Below, in pieces: positions 54,130 through 63,451 of a DNA stretch of 64,000 nucleotides. This stretch comes from Clostridiaceae bacterium Marseille-Q3526 (GTDB taxonomy: Bacteria > Bacillota > Clostridia > Lachnospirales > Lachnospiraceae): NCBI GenBank assembly GCA_018223375.1, contig JAGTTS010000001.1, positions 1 to 64,000 on the forward strand, given 5' to 3'. The notes under the pieces are model-generated. The model saw nothing but the letters and a program-made list of their open reading frames with translations. It did no database searches and was not told the origin of the DNA. Every line of letters begins with the position of its first letter. The stretch's first letter is position 1. A program made the position numbers and the translations under genes.

Positions 54130-55323
54130 TTAGTCAAGGATAGAAACTACTCTACCAGAACCAACTGTACGGCCGCCCTCACGGATAGCGAAACGAAGTC
54201 CCTGCTCCATAGCTACTGGATGGATCAGCTCAACTGTCATCTCTACGTTATCGCCAGGCATGCACATCTCTGTACCAGCCGGTAACTCGCAAACGCCTGT
54301 AACGTCTGTTGTTCTGAAGTAGAACTGCGGACGGTAGTTGTTGAAGAATGGTGTATGACGGCCACCCTCGTCCTTTGTAAGAACGTAAACCTGAGCTGTG
54401 AACTTGTTATGGCACTTTACAGAACCTGGCTTAACAAGACACTGTCCTCTCTGGATCTCGTTTCTCTGAACACCACGGAGCAGAGCACCGATGTTGTCAC
54501 CAGCCTGAGCCTCATCAAGAAGCTTACGGAACATCTCGATACCAGTTACAACAACCTTACGAACGTCCTCGTGAATACCAACGATCTCAACCTCGTCAGA
54601 TACGTGAAGTGTACCACGCTCTACACGGCCTGTAGCAACTGTACCACGGCCTGTGATGGAGAATACGTCCTCAACTGGCATAAGGAATGGCTTATCTGTG
54701 TCACGCTCTGGATCCGGAATGTAGCTGTCAACAGCATCCATAAGCTCCATGATCTTGTCGCCCCACTCGCCGTTCGGATCCTCAAGAGCCTTAAGAGCAG
54801 AACCCTGGATGATTGGTGTATCATCGCCCGGGAACTCGTACTCGTTAAGAAGCTCGCGGATCTCCATCTCTACTAACTCAAGTAACTCCTCGTCCTCAAC
54901 CATGTCGCACTTGTTCATGAATACAACGATGTAAGGAACGCCTACCTGACGGGAAAGAAGGATGTGCTCTCTTGTCTGAGCCATAACACCATCTGTAGCA
55001 GCAACTACAAGGATAGCGCCATCCATCTGAGCTGCACCAGTGATCATGTTCTTAACGTAGTCAGCATGTCCTGGGCAGTCAACGTGAGCGTAGTGTCTCT
55101 TCTCTGTCTGGTACTCTACGTGAGCTGTAGAAATAGTAATTCCACGCTCTCTCTCCTCTGGAGCTTTATCGATATTCTCAAAGTCAACCTGTGCATTACC
55201 TGCAACTCTTGCAGCTAATACTTTTGTAATAGCAGCAGTTGTAGTTGTTTTACCATGGTCAACGTGTCCGATGGTACCAATGTTACAATGTGGTTTGCTT
55301 CTTTCAAACTTTGCTTTTGCCAT
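54130..55323 (-). CDS. tuf: elongation factor Tu
   Basis: 397-aa GTPase delivering aminoacyl-tRNA to the ribosome. G1 [16 protein letters not shown]3 [13 protein letters not shown]4 NKCDMVED and G5 GSALKAL all match. Start ATG after AAGGAGG. It is last in the str operon but also has its own promoter. Confidence 0.98.
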   Translation of the reverse strand: MAKAKFERSKPHCNIGTIGHVDHGKTTTTAAITKVLAARVAGNAQVDFENIDKAPEERERGITISTAHVEYQTEKRHYAHVDCPGHADYVKNMITGAAQMDGAILVVAATDGVMAQTREHILLSRQVGVPYIVVFMNKCDMVEDEELLELVEMEIRELLNEYEFPGDDTPIIQGSALKALEDPNGEWGDKIMELMDAVDSYIPDPERDTDKPFLMPVEDVFSITGRGTVATGRVERGTLHVSDEVEIVGIHEDVRKVVVTGIEMFRKLLDEAQAGDNIGALLRGVQRNEIQRGQCLVKPGSVKCHNKFTAQVYVLTKDEGGRHTPFFNNYRPQFYFRTTDVTGVCELPAGTEMCMPGDNVEMTVELIHPVAMEQGLRFAIREGGRTVGSGRVVSILD

Positions 55324-55385
55324 TTTATAACGTCCTCCTTAAATTTGCCCGGAAAGGGCTATATGATATATGTTAGGCTGTTTCA

Positions 55386-55414
55386 ATTATATTCTATCAG
55401 AATATCTTTTTCAA
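55386..55414 (-). promoter_or_regulatory. internal promoter for tuf
   Basis: TTGAAA and TATAAT with 17 bases between, in the 159-base gap after fusA; lets tuf be made above the rest of the operon. Confidence 0.75.
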
Positions 55415-55431
55415 GCCTATTTTATACTCCC

Positions 55432-55452
55432 CCGGCAGTTTTTTCCTGCCGG
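55432..55452 (-). terminator. hairpin after fusA
   Basis: CCGGCAG pairs with CTGCCGG. No T run follows on the minus strand, so it is at best a partial terminator or mRNA-end protector. Confidence 0.4.
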
Positions 55453-55482
55453 AAGGAGCACTTGGAAACGTGATTTCCTGAA

Positions 55483-57603
55483 TTACTTTCCAGCCTTCTC
55501 GGAAAGGATCTTCTCCTGTACGCTCTTCGGTACCTGCTCGTACTTCTCGAAGAACATGGAGTAGTTTCCACGTCCCTGTGTTCTGGAACGAAGGTCTGTA
55601 GAGTATCCGAACATCTCAGAAAGCGGAACGAATGCCTTGATCAGCTTGCCGCCTCCGACATCCTCCATACCCTCGATACGGCCGCGGCGGGAGTTGATAT
55701 CTCCGATAACGTCGCCCATATACTCCTCAGGCATAGTAACCTCTACCTTCATGATCGGCTCGAGAAGAACTGGGTTAGCCTTCTTCATAGCCTCCTTGAA
55801 ACACATGGAACCTGCAATGTGGAACGCCATCTCAGAGGAGTCAACCTCGTGGTAGGAACCATCATATACAGTAGCGTGAACGCCAAGTACCGGGAATCCT
55901 CCAAGGATACCAGCCTTGGAAGCCTCTTCGATACCCTCGCCGACTGCCGGGATGTACTCCTTCGGAATAGCACCGCCGACTACGGCAGACTCGAACTTGA
56001 ACAGCTCCTCTGCGTTAGCGTCCATCGGCTCAAACTTAACTTTACAGTGTCCGTACTGTCCGCGTCCACCAGACTGCTTAGCATACTTGTACTCCTGATC
56101 AACAGCCTTTGTAAAGGTCTCCTTGTAAGCAACCTGAGGTGCGCCTACGTTAGCCTCTACGTGGAACTCACGAAGCAGACGGTCTACAATGATCTCCAGG
56201 TGAAGCTCACCCATACCGGAAATAATTGTCTGTCCTGTCTCATGATCTGTGTGAGCGCGGAAGGTCGGATCCTCCTCAGCAAGCTTTGCTAAAGCCTCGC
56301 CCATCTTCTGCTGTCCAGCCTTTGTCTTCGGCTCGATAGCGATATCGATAACCGGCTCCGGGAACTCCATGGACTCCAGGATTACCGGATGCTGCTCGTC
56401 ACAGATTGTATCACCTGTTCCGGAGAACTTGAATCCGATTGCTGCGGCGATATCGCCGGAGTAAACCTTGTCAAGCTCCTGTCTCTTGTTGGCGTGCATC
56501 TGAAGGATACGGCCAACACGCTCTTTCTTGCCCTTTGTGGCGTTGAGAACGTAGGAACCGGAATTTAATGTACCGGAATATACACGGAAGTAAGCAAGCT
56601 TACCTACGAACGGGTCAGTCATGATCTTGAATACAAGAGCGGAGAATGGCTCGTCGTCGGAAGACTCTCTCACAATCTCGTTGCCCTCAAGATCTGTACC
56701 TTTAATAGCCGGGATATCAAGCGGAGACGGCATATACTCGATAACAGCGTCAAGGAGCTTCTGAATACCCTTGTTCTTGTATGCTGTACCGCAGCATACC
56801 GGGATAGCCTGGCACTCGCAGGTTCCCTTTCTCAGGGCCTTCTTTAACTCGTCAACGGAAGGCTCCTCACCCTCCAGGTACTGCATCATTAAATCGTCGT
56901 CCAGCTCGCAGATCTTCTCTACCAGCTCTGTACGGTAAAGCTCTGCATCGTCCTTCATATCCTCCGGGATATCTGTAATGGAAATGTCCTCGCCCTTCTC
57001 ATCGTTGTAGATGTAAGCCTTCATTTCCATCAGGTCGATAATTCCCTTGAAGCTGTCTTCTTTTCCAATAGGAAGCTGTAAGCAGATAGCGTTCTTGCCA
57101 AGTCTTGTCTTGATCTGCTCTACGCAGCCGTAGAAATCTGCTCCTAAGATATCCATCTTATTTACAAATGCCATACGGGGAACATTGTATGTGTCTGCCT
57201 GACGCCATACGTTCTCAGACTGTGGCTCAACACCGCCCTTTGCACAGAACACGCCTACAGCGCCGTCCAGTACACGAAGAGAACGCTCAACCTCTACAGT
57301 GAAGTCAACGTGTCCTGGAGTATCGATGATGTTGATACGGTGCTCCAGAGCGCCTTCCTTCGGCTTGCAGTTCTCCTGCAGTGTCCAGTGGCAAGTAGTA
57401 GCCGCTGAAGTGATTGTGATACCTCTCTCCTGCTCCTGAGCCATCCAGTCCATGGTAGCAGTACCTTCATGAGTATCACCGATCTTATAGTTTACACCAG
57501 TGTAGTACAGAATACGCTCAGTTGTTGTCGTCTTACCGGCATCGATATGAGCCATAATTCCGATGTTTCTGGTTCTCTCTAACGGATATTCTCTTCCAGC
57601 CAA
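55483..57603 (-). CDS. fusA: elongation factor G
   Basis: 706-aa translocation GTPase. G1 [20 protein letters not shown]3 [17 protein letters not shown] and G4 [11 protein letters not shown] are canonical and domains II-V are complete. Fifteen bases after rpsG. Confidence 0.98.
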   Translation of the reverse strand: MAGREYPLERTRNIGIMAHIDAGKTTTTERILYYTGVNYKIGDTHEGTATMDWMAQEQERGITITSAATTCHWTLQENCKPKEGALEHRINIIDTPGHVDFTVEVERSLRVLDGAVGVFCAKGGVEPQSENVWRQADTYNVPRMAFVNKMDILGADFYGCVEQIKTRLGKNAICLQLPIGKEDSFKGIIDLMEMKAYIYNDEKGEDISITDIPEDMKDDAELYRTELVEKICELDDDLMMQYLEGEEPSVDELKKALRKGTCECQAIPVCCGTAYKNKGIQKLLDAVIEYMPSPLDIPAIKGTDLEGNEIVRESSDDEPFSALVFKIMTDPFVGKLAYFRVYSGTLNSGSYVLNATKGKKERVGRILQMHANKRQELDKVYSGDIAAAIGFKFSGTGDTICDEQHPVILESMEFPEPVIDIAIEPKTKAGQQKMGEALAKLAEEDPTFRAHTDHETGQTIISGMGELHLEIIVDRLLREFHVEANVGAPQVAYKETFTKAVDQEYKYAKQSGGRGQYGHCKVKFEPMDANAEELFKFESAVVGGAIPKEYIPAVGEGIEEASKAGILGGFPVLGVHATVYDGSYHEVDSSEMAFHIAGSMCFKEAMKKANPVLLEPIMKVEVTMPEEYMGDVIGDINSRRGRIEGMEDVGGGKLIKAFVPLSEMFGYSTDLRSRTQGRGNYSMFFEKYEQVPKSVQEKILSEKAGK

Positions 57604-57618
57604 AGCTTTTTCCTCCTA

Positions 57619-58089
57619 TTAGAATCTGTAATGAGCAAATGCCTTGTTAGCCTCTGCCATCTTATGCATGTCTTCTTTCTTCTTTACAGATGCGCCTGTG
57701 TTGTTAGCTGCATCCAGAATCTCTTTTGCAAGTCTCTCTTCCTGAGTCTTCTCGCCTCTCTTACGGGAGTAGAGTGTGATCCAGCGAAGTGCGAGAGCCT
57801 GTCTTCTCTCCGGCTTAACCTCGATCGGAACCTGGTATGTGGCACCACCGATACGTTTTGCCTTAACCTCGAGAACTGGCATGATGTTGTTCATAGCCTC
57901 CTCGAATACCTCGACAGCGTCCTTGCCTGTCTCAGCTGCTACACGGTCGAATGCGCCGTAAACGATCTTCTGGGCAACTCCCTTCTTACCGTCTAACATG
58001 ATGTTGTTGATTAATTTAGTAACAACCTTGTTGTTGTACAGCGGATCTGCTAATACGTCTCTTTTCTGAGTATGTCCTTTACGTGGCAC
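57619..58089 (-). CDS. rpsG: ribosomal protein S7
   Basis: 156-aa small-subunit protein nucleating the 30S head. The start is a GTG at 58089 ([20 protein letters not shown]) after AAGGAGGG; the in-frame upstream extension is not S7. Domain is complete ([20 protein letters not shown]). Confidence 0.97.
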   Translation of the reverse strand: MPRKGHTQKRDVLADPLYNNKVVTKLINNIMLDGKKGVAQKIVYGAFDRVAAETGKDAVEVFEEAMNNIMPVLEVKAKRIGGATYQVPIEVKPERRQALALRWITLYSRKRGEKTQEERLAKEILDAANNTGASVKKKEDMHKMAEANKAFAHYRF

Positions 58090-58403
58090 GTTACTTCCCT
58101 CCTTAATATGGCTGCCTGAAACTGATTTACGCTGCAAATGCAGGCAGATTTCGTTTCCGCAGCGTTTCATTAGATCTTAGGTACTCGTGCATTGAGCACT
58201 TGGTGAGGTCTCTGCGAACCTAGCGTTCAAGCACGCCTGCGAAGCCAGCGCGTCTTCTGCGCGCGCCGCTGAGCATGGCGCTTCCTTATGCGCTTCCCTC
58301 TTCTTCTCTCTGCACGTGTCGTGCTCGGTTCTTATGATTAAACCTGCAACCTACAAGTCAATATCAAAGTCCGGCACTAAAATTCAATTGAATTTTCACC
58401 TAA
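58090..58403 (-). other. long rpsL-rpsG spacer with strong inverted repeats
   Basis: 314 bases with no gene. It contains an 18-base palindrome AAAATTCAATTGAATTTT (58379-58396) just after rpsL and a GC-rich part (about 58195-58310) with several small hairpins such as GTGC-TCAAT-GCAC. In E. coli, S7 represses its own operon by binding the rpsL-rpsG spacer, so this may be a control element; a dispersed repeat is the alternative. Confidence 0.5.
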
Positions 58404-58823
58404 TTATTTCTTGTCTTTCGGCTTCTTAGCGCCGTACTTGGAACGAGCCTGCTTTCTGTTGGCTACGCCTGCTGTATCAAGTGTACCACGGATAATGTGG
58501 TATCTTGTACCTGGTAAGTCCTTAACACGGCCGCCGCGGATAAGAACAACGCTGTGCTCCTGTAAGTTGTGTCCCTCACCTGGAATGTAGCTTGTTACCT
58601 CGATTCCGTTGGACAGACGCACTCTGGCAATCTTTCTAAGAGCTGAGTTTGGCTTCTTAGGTGTAGCAGTCTTAACTGCTGTACAAACACCTCTCTTCTG
58701 AGGAGCAGATACGTTTGTAGCTCTCTTCTGTAAAGAGTTGTATCCCTTCTGCAGAGCCGGTGCTGTGGATTTCTTCTCAGATGTCTGTCTTCCCTTTCTT
58801 ACTAACTGGTTAAATGTAGGCAT
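58404..58823 (-). CDS. rpsL: ribosomal protein S12
   Basis: 139-aa decoding-centre protein starting [13 protein letters not shown]. The streptomycin-related lysines are wild type in [11 protein letters not shown] and GGRVKDLPG. First gene of the str operon. Confidence 0.98.
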   Translation of the reverse strand: MPTFNQLVRKGRQTSEKKSTAPALQKGYNSLQKRATNVSAPQKRGVCTAVKTATPKKPNSALRKIARVRLSNGIEVTSYIPGEGHNLQEHSVVLIRGGRVKDLPGTRYHIIRGTLDTAGVANRKQARSKYGAKKPKDKK

Positions 58824-58927
58824 CCTTTTCACCTCCTGTGATATTGTCTGTTGGTTGCGGCTTCTTCTATTCTAAAGCCTTGATTTTGCGCACAAAAATA
58901 CTGCATGAGAATTTTGCACGCTTACTC

Positions 58928-58955
58928 ATTATATCAGATTGTCGGCTTCTGTCAA
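58928..58955 (-). promoter_or_regulatory. promoter of the str operon
   Basis: Perfect TTGACA and TATAAT with a 16-base spacer, about 105 bases before rpsL. Confidence 0.85.
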
Positions 58956-59007
58956 GGCTTCCGGAAGATTTTTTTCACGGATTTTCCTTGTTTTTATAGA
59001 AAAAAAT

Positions 59008-59052
59008 AAAAGGCTGTGTATAGCCCTTCTCTGGACTATACACAGCCTTTTT
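59008..59052. terminator. bidirectional terminator
   Basis: AAAAGGCTGTGTATAG pairs with CTATACACAGCCTTTT (16-base arms) between the str promoter and the secreted-protein pseudogene. Confidence 0.85.
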
Positions 59053-59057
59053 CTAAA

Positions 59058-59641
59058 TCATCCAACGACATTATTCTTCATAACAAATGTCCATGTCCGT
59101 GTGGAACCCATTTTTAAATTTGTTGTTAAACTAGCTCCACATATTCCTCCCATTTCAGGTAAAATATACCCATTAAATCCTGTATCAACGCTGAAATTAT
59201 TGCCAACTGCTTTTTCCCCATTCTGGGAATGTCCTGTATCCGAACACCCATAAGACACAGATGCATTTGTTACCGACACTCTGGAATCCAGCATTTCCCA
59301 GTTTCCCGTCACTCTCGTTAAAAGATACTCACTATTTTTCCATTAGGCTGTGTTTTATAATGTATGTTCAAATATACTTTTATTGATTCAGAACCGTCCG
59401 TTTGATTACCAGATAAAACATACTCTGGATTGCCATACAATGTAAATTCATATGTGGTAATCTCTTCATCTAATGAATATCTAAATGGAGTTTCTACACG
59501 AATTCCTTTTACAAAAACAGTTTCACCTGTATCACTTATAAGATACCCCTCAGAACTGCTTGCCACTTCCTCTGTGGATGCATAAGCCTGAGTCGAAACT
59601 AATGCAAAAATCATTATTAAAATACTTATTATTTTTTTTAT
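59058..59641 (-). pseudogene. secreted protein gene, frameshifted and lacking ATG
   Basis: Two frames join into one 194-aa secreted protein if one base is added to the T5 run at 59335-59339 (PNGKNSEYLLTRVTGNWEM). The N-terminal end is a textbook signal peptide reading KKIISILIMIFALVSTQAYA, but the codon at the expected start (59641) is ATA, seven bases after AAAGGAGA. The next ATG (59614) lies inside the hydrophobic part. Mature protein is Ser/Thr/Gly-rich; family not recognised. Surroundings are AT-rich, suggesting acquired and decaying DNA. Confidence 0.6.
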
Positions 59642-59662
59642 ATACTAGTCTCCTTTCTCTGA

Positions 59663-59816
59663 TTAATAACCCAGTGCTACAAAAAAACCTGGAATAATGA
59701 ATATCCACGGATTATTGATAAGAAAAATAAAACCAAAAGGATAGCTATTAGTAATAAAAAATATGTTAGCATTACTATATAGATTACTAATAGAGTATAC
59801 CTATGCTCTTAAATTT
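59663..59816 (-). pseudogene. possible remnant of a small membrane protein gene
   Basis: An ATG near 59816 reads MKKFKSIGILY and then stops; a neighbouring frame continues with membrane-like text ending INNPWIFIIPGFFVALGY and TAA at 59663. It may be a broken short gene between the flanking small genes. Weak. Confidence 0.3.
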
Positions 59817-59829
59817 TTTCATAGCAACA

Positions 59830-60129
59830 TTATACTTTTTTAACCAAATAATATTTTGCAAAGTTTGTTATTATTAATGCTAATGTAAAATAAAATATTG
59901 GAAATATTATGATATATGTAATATTAAAATAGAATGCCGAGTAATTCTCACTATCTATATTTTTTAAAAATGCAAAATAAAGGTATAAATAACACACAGC
60001 TATAAAACATACCACTGTTTCAAAAAAAAGCTGTTTATTTTTTATTACAATCACCCCCTTTAGCTTTTCCTTATCTCCTTTTAACCCATCTGCATCTACC
60101 CCCTTTCTTAATTTTCTCATTCTTCTCAA
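59830..60129 (-). CDS. small two-helix membrane protein
   Basis: Up to 99 aa; a basic N-terminal end (MRRMRKLRKGVDADGLKGDK) is followed by two hydrophobic helices (LFFETVVCFIAVCYLYLYF and ITYIIIFPIFYFTLALIITN). No family recognised. The true start may be internal. Part of the AT-rich patch. Confidence 0.5.
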   Translation of the reverse strand: MRRMRKLRKGVDADGLKGDKEKLKGVIVIKNKQLFFETVVCFIAVCYLYLYFAFLKNIDSENYSAFYFNITYIIIFPIFYFTLALIITNFAKYYLVKKV

Positions 60130-60340
60130 TTTTCTCTTGAATTAAGTGTAATATTTTTTCATTTATTCGTCAATATTTTTTCTTATTTTAACATTATCCA
60201 TTTTTTTCTTATATTTTTTCTATATATATGTTATATTCTTAATTTTCGATAATGTAATTTGTGCTAAGCTATTCTTATATTACAATTATGGCGTATCTAC
60301 CAAAAACAATCATTATTAAGAAAGAAGGAAAGTAAAATCT

Positions 60341-61282
60341 ATGAAGCTTGTTATCATCGAACCTTTAGGCGTGGAGCAGGAAAAGCTCCTTTCCATGGCG
60401 GCAGAGCAGCTGCCGGAGTCTGTGGAGGTGGTTTACTATGACACCCGCGTCACAGACACTGAAACACTGATTGAGCGGGGAAAGGACGCCGATATCATCG
60501 CGGTGTCCAATCTTCCATTAAATGCTGATGTCATTGACGGCTGTAAGAACCTGAAAATGCTGTCTGTGGCCTTTACCGGGGTGGATCACATCGCTCTGGA
60601 CGCCTGCAGACGAAACGGTGTTCTGGTGAGCAACTGTGCCGGTTACTCCACCGCCGCTGTGGCGGATCTGGTATTCGGCCTTCTGATCTCTTTATATAGG
60701 AACATTCCCGCCTGCAATGAGGTGGTGAGAAGAGAGGGAACCAAGGACGGACTGGTGGGATTTGAGCTGGAAGGCAAGAAATTCGGCGTAGTGGGAACAG
60801 GCGCCATCGGTCTTCGGGTGGCAGCCATTGCCCAGGCCTTTGGATGTGAGGTTCTGGCATACAGCAGGACGAAAAAGGACGTTCCCGGCATTGCCTACAC
60901 AGATCTGGACACTCTCCTTTCCCAGTGTGACATTGTATCTCTTCACACACCTTTGAACGATTCCACCAGAGGGTTAATCGGAAAAGAACATCTGGCCCTG
61001 ATGAAGAAAAACGCGGTTCTCATCAATACAGCCCGCGGCCCGGTAGTGGACAGTCAGGCGCTGGCAGAGGCATTAAATGAGGAACGGATTGCCGGAGCCT
61101 GCATTGATGTCTTTGAGACAGAGCCGCCTGTTAAAAAGGAACACCCCCTGTTAAATGCCAAGCATGTCATCGCCACTCCCCACGCGGCCTTTGCTACTAA
61201 GGAAGCCCTGGTAAAGCGGGCAGTCATCGTCTTTGACAATATCACCGCATGGCTGAACAATGCTCCCCAGAATGTGATGTAA
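60341..61282 (+). CDS. D-2-hydroxyacid dehydrogenase family oxidoreductase
   Basis: 313-aa NAD-dependent enzyme. The NAD loop is GVVGTGAIGLRVA, with catalytic Arg in NTARGPVVD, Glu in DVFETEPP and His in ATPHAAFAT, all in expected order. Reduces a 2-keto acid or the reverse; the substrate cannot be told. Start ATG at 60341 after GAAAGAAGGAAAG. Has its own terminator. Confidence 0.9.
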   Translation: MKLVIIEPLGVEQEKLLSMAAEQLPESVEVVYYDTRVTDTETLIERGKDADIIAVSNLPLNADVIDGCKNLKMLSVAFTGVDHIALDACRRNGVLVSNCAGYSTAAVADLVFGLLISLYRNIPACNEVVRREGTKDGLVGFELEGKKFGVVGTGAIGLRVAAIAQAFGCEVLAYSRTKKDVPGIAYTDLDTLLSQCDIVSLHTPLNDSTRGLIGKEHLALMKKNAVLINTARGPVVDSQALAEALNEERIAGACIDVFETEPPVKKEHPLLNAKHVIATPHAAFATKEALVKRAVIVFDNITAWLNNAPQNVM

Positions 61283-61353
61283 GCCTGATATAAATTGTAT
61301 CAAATTAATATGTAATTTCAAAAACTTACACAGATTTGTCTTACATAGCTGCT

Positions 61354-61410
61354 AAAAAGAATGTTTTTCTGCTTTGCAATATGCACGGCTGTTAAAAACA
61401 TTCTTTTTTT
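61354..61410 (+). terminator. terminator of the dehydrogenase gene
   Basis: AAAAAGAATGTTTTT pairs with AAAAACATTCTTTTT, followed by more T. Confidence 0.75.
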
Positions 61411-61421
61411 GCCCTGACGTC

Positions 61422-61450
61422 TTGCATTTCCTATGATTCCCTGTTATAAT
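61422..61450 (+). promoter_or_regulatory. promoter of the BCCT gene
   Basis: TTGCAT and TATAAT with 17 bases between, about 84 bases before the ATG. Confidence 0.65.
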
Positions 61451-61533
61451 GTTCAATATCTTTTATTTTAAATCAAAAATGAACATTCAGCAGATATACG
61501 CACTGCTTAATAAAACCGAGGAGGTACCTTTTC

Positions 61534-63072
61534 ATGAATGAAACGCATTCAGATAACAAAAAGCTGGCCGCACGGCTGGATATTATGCCGATGGCCGTTT
61601 CCCTGGCCCTGATTCTGGCCCTGTGCCTGGCCTTTTTCCTGGCTCCGGAGCAGTCTAAACACGTTCTGGACTCTGTCCGCTTCTTTATTGGGGAGGAATT
61701 CGGCGTCTACTATCTGGCCGTAGGCCTGGGCATTTTTCTGCTGTCGCTCTATCTGGCCTTCTCTCCCTTCGGAACTATCCGGCTGGGGGCGCCGGGAGAA
61801 AAGCCTCAGTATTCTGCCTTTTCCTGGGGCGCTATGATGTTCACCTCCGGTCTGGCGGCTGATATCCTTTTCTATTCTCTGTGCGAGTGGATTCTCTATG
61901 CCAATGATCCCCACATGGCAGAAATGGGATCTATCCAGGACTGGTCCAGCGTCTATCCCCTGTTTCATTGGGGCCCCATTCCGTGGAGCTTCTATGTGGT
62001 GCTGGCCTGCGCCTTCGGCTTTATGCTCCATGTGAGAAAATGCAGAAAACAGAAATATTCCGAGGCCTGCCGCCCGATTCTGGGCTCCCTGACAGACAAG
62101 GCTCCCGGGCGTCTCATTGACCTTTTGGCTGTCTTCGCTCTGTTAGCCGGAACCGCCACCACCTTCAGTCTGGCCACCCCGCTGATGAGCCAGACGGCTG
62201 CCAGCCTGCTCCACGTGGAAAGCTCCAAATGGATTACCATTGGAATTTTAATCGTCACCTGCATTGTATACACGTTCTCTGTCGTCCGCGGCATGAAGGG
62301 CGTCATGAAGCTGGCCTCCTCCTGTGTGTATCTCTTTTTTGCTCTGCTTGCCTATGTGTTCCTGGCCGGCGGAGAGACCCGTTACATTGTGGAAACGGGC
62401 TTTTCGGCAGTCGGAACCCTGATTCAGAATTTCTTTACTCTGGCTACCTTTACGGATCCTCAGAGAACCACCTCCTTCCCTCAGACCTGGACCATGTTCT
62501 ACTGGGCCTACTGGATGGTGTGGGCGGTGGCCGCTCCATTCTTTATTGGAAGTATCTCTAAGGGACGCACCGTAAAACAGACGATTCTGGGCGGTTATGT
62601 GTTCGGCCTGGGCGGCACCTTCACCAGCTTCATTATTCTGGGCAATTACAGCCTGGGACTGCAGGTTTCCGGACGGCTGGACGTTATGGGAATCTACAAT
62701 GCCGGTCAGGATCTCTATGCAACCATCATCGCTGTTATCAACACCCTGCCTATGGCGCAGATCGTGCTGGTTCTTCTGGCTCTGGCCATGGTCACCTTCT
62801 ACGCCACCAGCTTTGATGCCATCGCTCTGGTTGCCTCCGCCTACTCCTACAAGGAGATTCCAGATGGGGAGGAGCCCCACATGGGAGTAAAGGTTTTCTG
62901 GTCCCTGATGCTGATTCTGCTGCCCATCGCCCTTGTCTTTTCAGACAGTTCCATGGCGAATCTCCAGACCGTGTCCATCATCGCGGCGTTTCCTCTGGCA
63001 GCTGTGATTCTTCTGATCGTAGCCAGCTTTTTAAAGGATGGGAAGAAGTATCTGGAGGAAAATCGGAAATAG
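61534..63072 (+). CDS. BCCT-family betaine/carnitine/choline transporter
   Basis: 512-aa membrane protein with about 12 helices. The family signature region is TMFYWAYWMVWAVAAPFFIG followed by SISKGRTVKQTI. Residues WGAMMFTSGLAADILFY correspond to the substrate and ion path of helix 3. Carries quaternary amines such as carnitine or betaine; which one is not visible. It lacks a long regulatory C-terminal tail, so osmotic activation as in BetP is unlikely. Start ATG at 61534 after GAGGAGG. Confidence 0.9.
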   Translation: MNETHSDNKKLAARLDIMPMAVSLALILALCLAFFLAPEQSKHVLDSVRFFIGEEFGVYYLAVGLGIFLLSLYLAFSPFGTIRLGAPGEKPQYSAFSWGAMMFTSGLAADILFYSLCEWILYANDPHMAEMGSIQDWSSVYPLFHWGPIPWSFYVVLACAFGFMLHVRKCRKQKYSEACRPILGSLTDKAPGRLIDLLAVFALLAGTATTFSLATPLMSQTAASLLHVESSKWITIGILIVTCIVYTFSVVRGMKGVMKLASSCVYLFFALLAYVFLAGGETRYIVETGFSAVGTLIQNFFTLATFTDPQRTTSFPQTWTMFYWAYWMVWAVAAPFFIGSISKGRTVKQTILGGYVFGLGGTFTSFIILGNYSLGLQVSGRLDVMGIYNAGQDLYATIIAVINTLPMAQIVLVLLALAMVTFYATSFDAIALVASAYSYKEIPDGEEPHMGVKVFWSLMLILLPIALVFSDSSMANLQTVSIIAAFPLAAVILLIVASFLKDGKKYLEENRK

Positions 63073-63090
63073 GATGTTGAAATAGAATTT

Positions 63091-63153
63091 AAGAAGAGAG
63101 AAAGTTTTCACGCTCCACTTAAAGTCGCTGAAAAACTTTCCCTCTTCTTTTTT
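63091..63153 (+). terminator. terminator of the BCCT gene
   Basis: AAGAAGAGAGAAAGTTTT pairs with AAAACTTTCCCTCTTCTT (one mismatch), followed by T run. Its 3' arm lies in the first unit of the tandem repeat. Confidence 0.75.
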
Positions 63154-63385
63154 CGTTTCCTTGTTCTGCTTAAAGCCACTAGAAACTCTTCCTCTTTCTT
63201 CCTCTATTTTCTCTTTTCTCTGAAGCTAAGTCGCTGAAAAACTTTCCCTCTTCTTTTTTCGTTTTCTTGTTCCACTTAAAGTCACCGGAAACTCTTCCTC
63301 TTTCTTCCTATATTTTCTCTTTTCTCTGAAGCTGAGTCACCGGAAACTTTCTCTCTTCTTTTTTCTTCCACCTGGTCTATACAAG
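63122..63385. repeat. degenerate tandem repeat, 106-base period with half units
   Basis: Copies begin AAGTCGCTG (63122), AAGCCACTAG (63173), AAGTCGCTG (63228), AAGTCACCGG (63279) and GAGTCACCGG (63334); offsets alternate 51 and 55. Each copy has a pyrimidine-rich CTTTCCCTCTTCTTT-like tail. Noncoding. Confidence 0.8.
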
Positions 63386-63442
63386 AGAAAAGGACGTATT
63401 TTTGGTGACTTTTGTGGAACAAAAAAATACGCCCTTTTCTCT
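63384..63442 (-). terminator. terminator of tex
   Basis: AGAGAAAAGGACGTATTTTT pairs with AAAAATACGCCCTTTTCTCT (one mismatch) right after the tex stop. Confidence 0.8.
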
Positions 63443-63451
63443 GATTTTACC

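Noticed and set aside
58090..58170. N-terminal extension of S7
   Set aside because: S7 begins at [10 protein letters not shown]; the GTG at 58089 has an excellent site.
63122..63385. CRISPR array
   Set aside because: Units are degenerate and contiguous, with no unique spacers and no cas genes.
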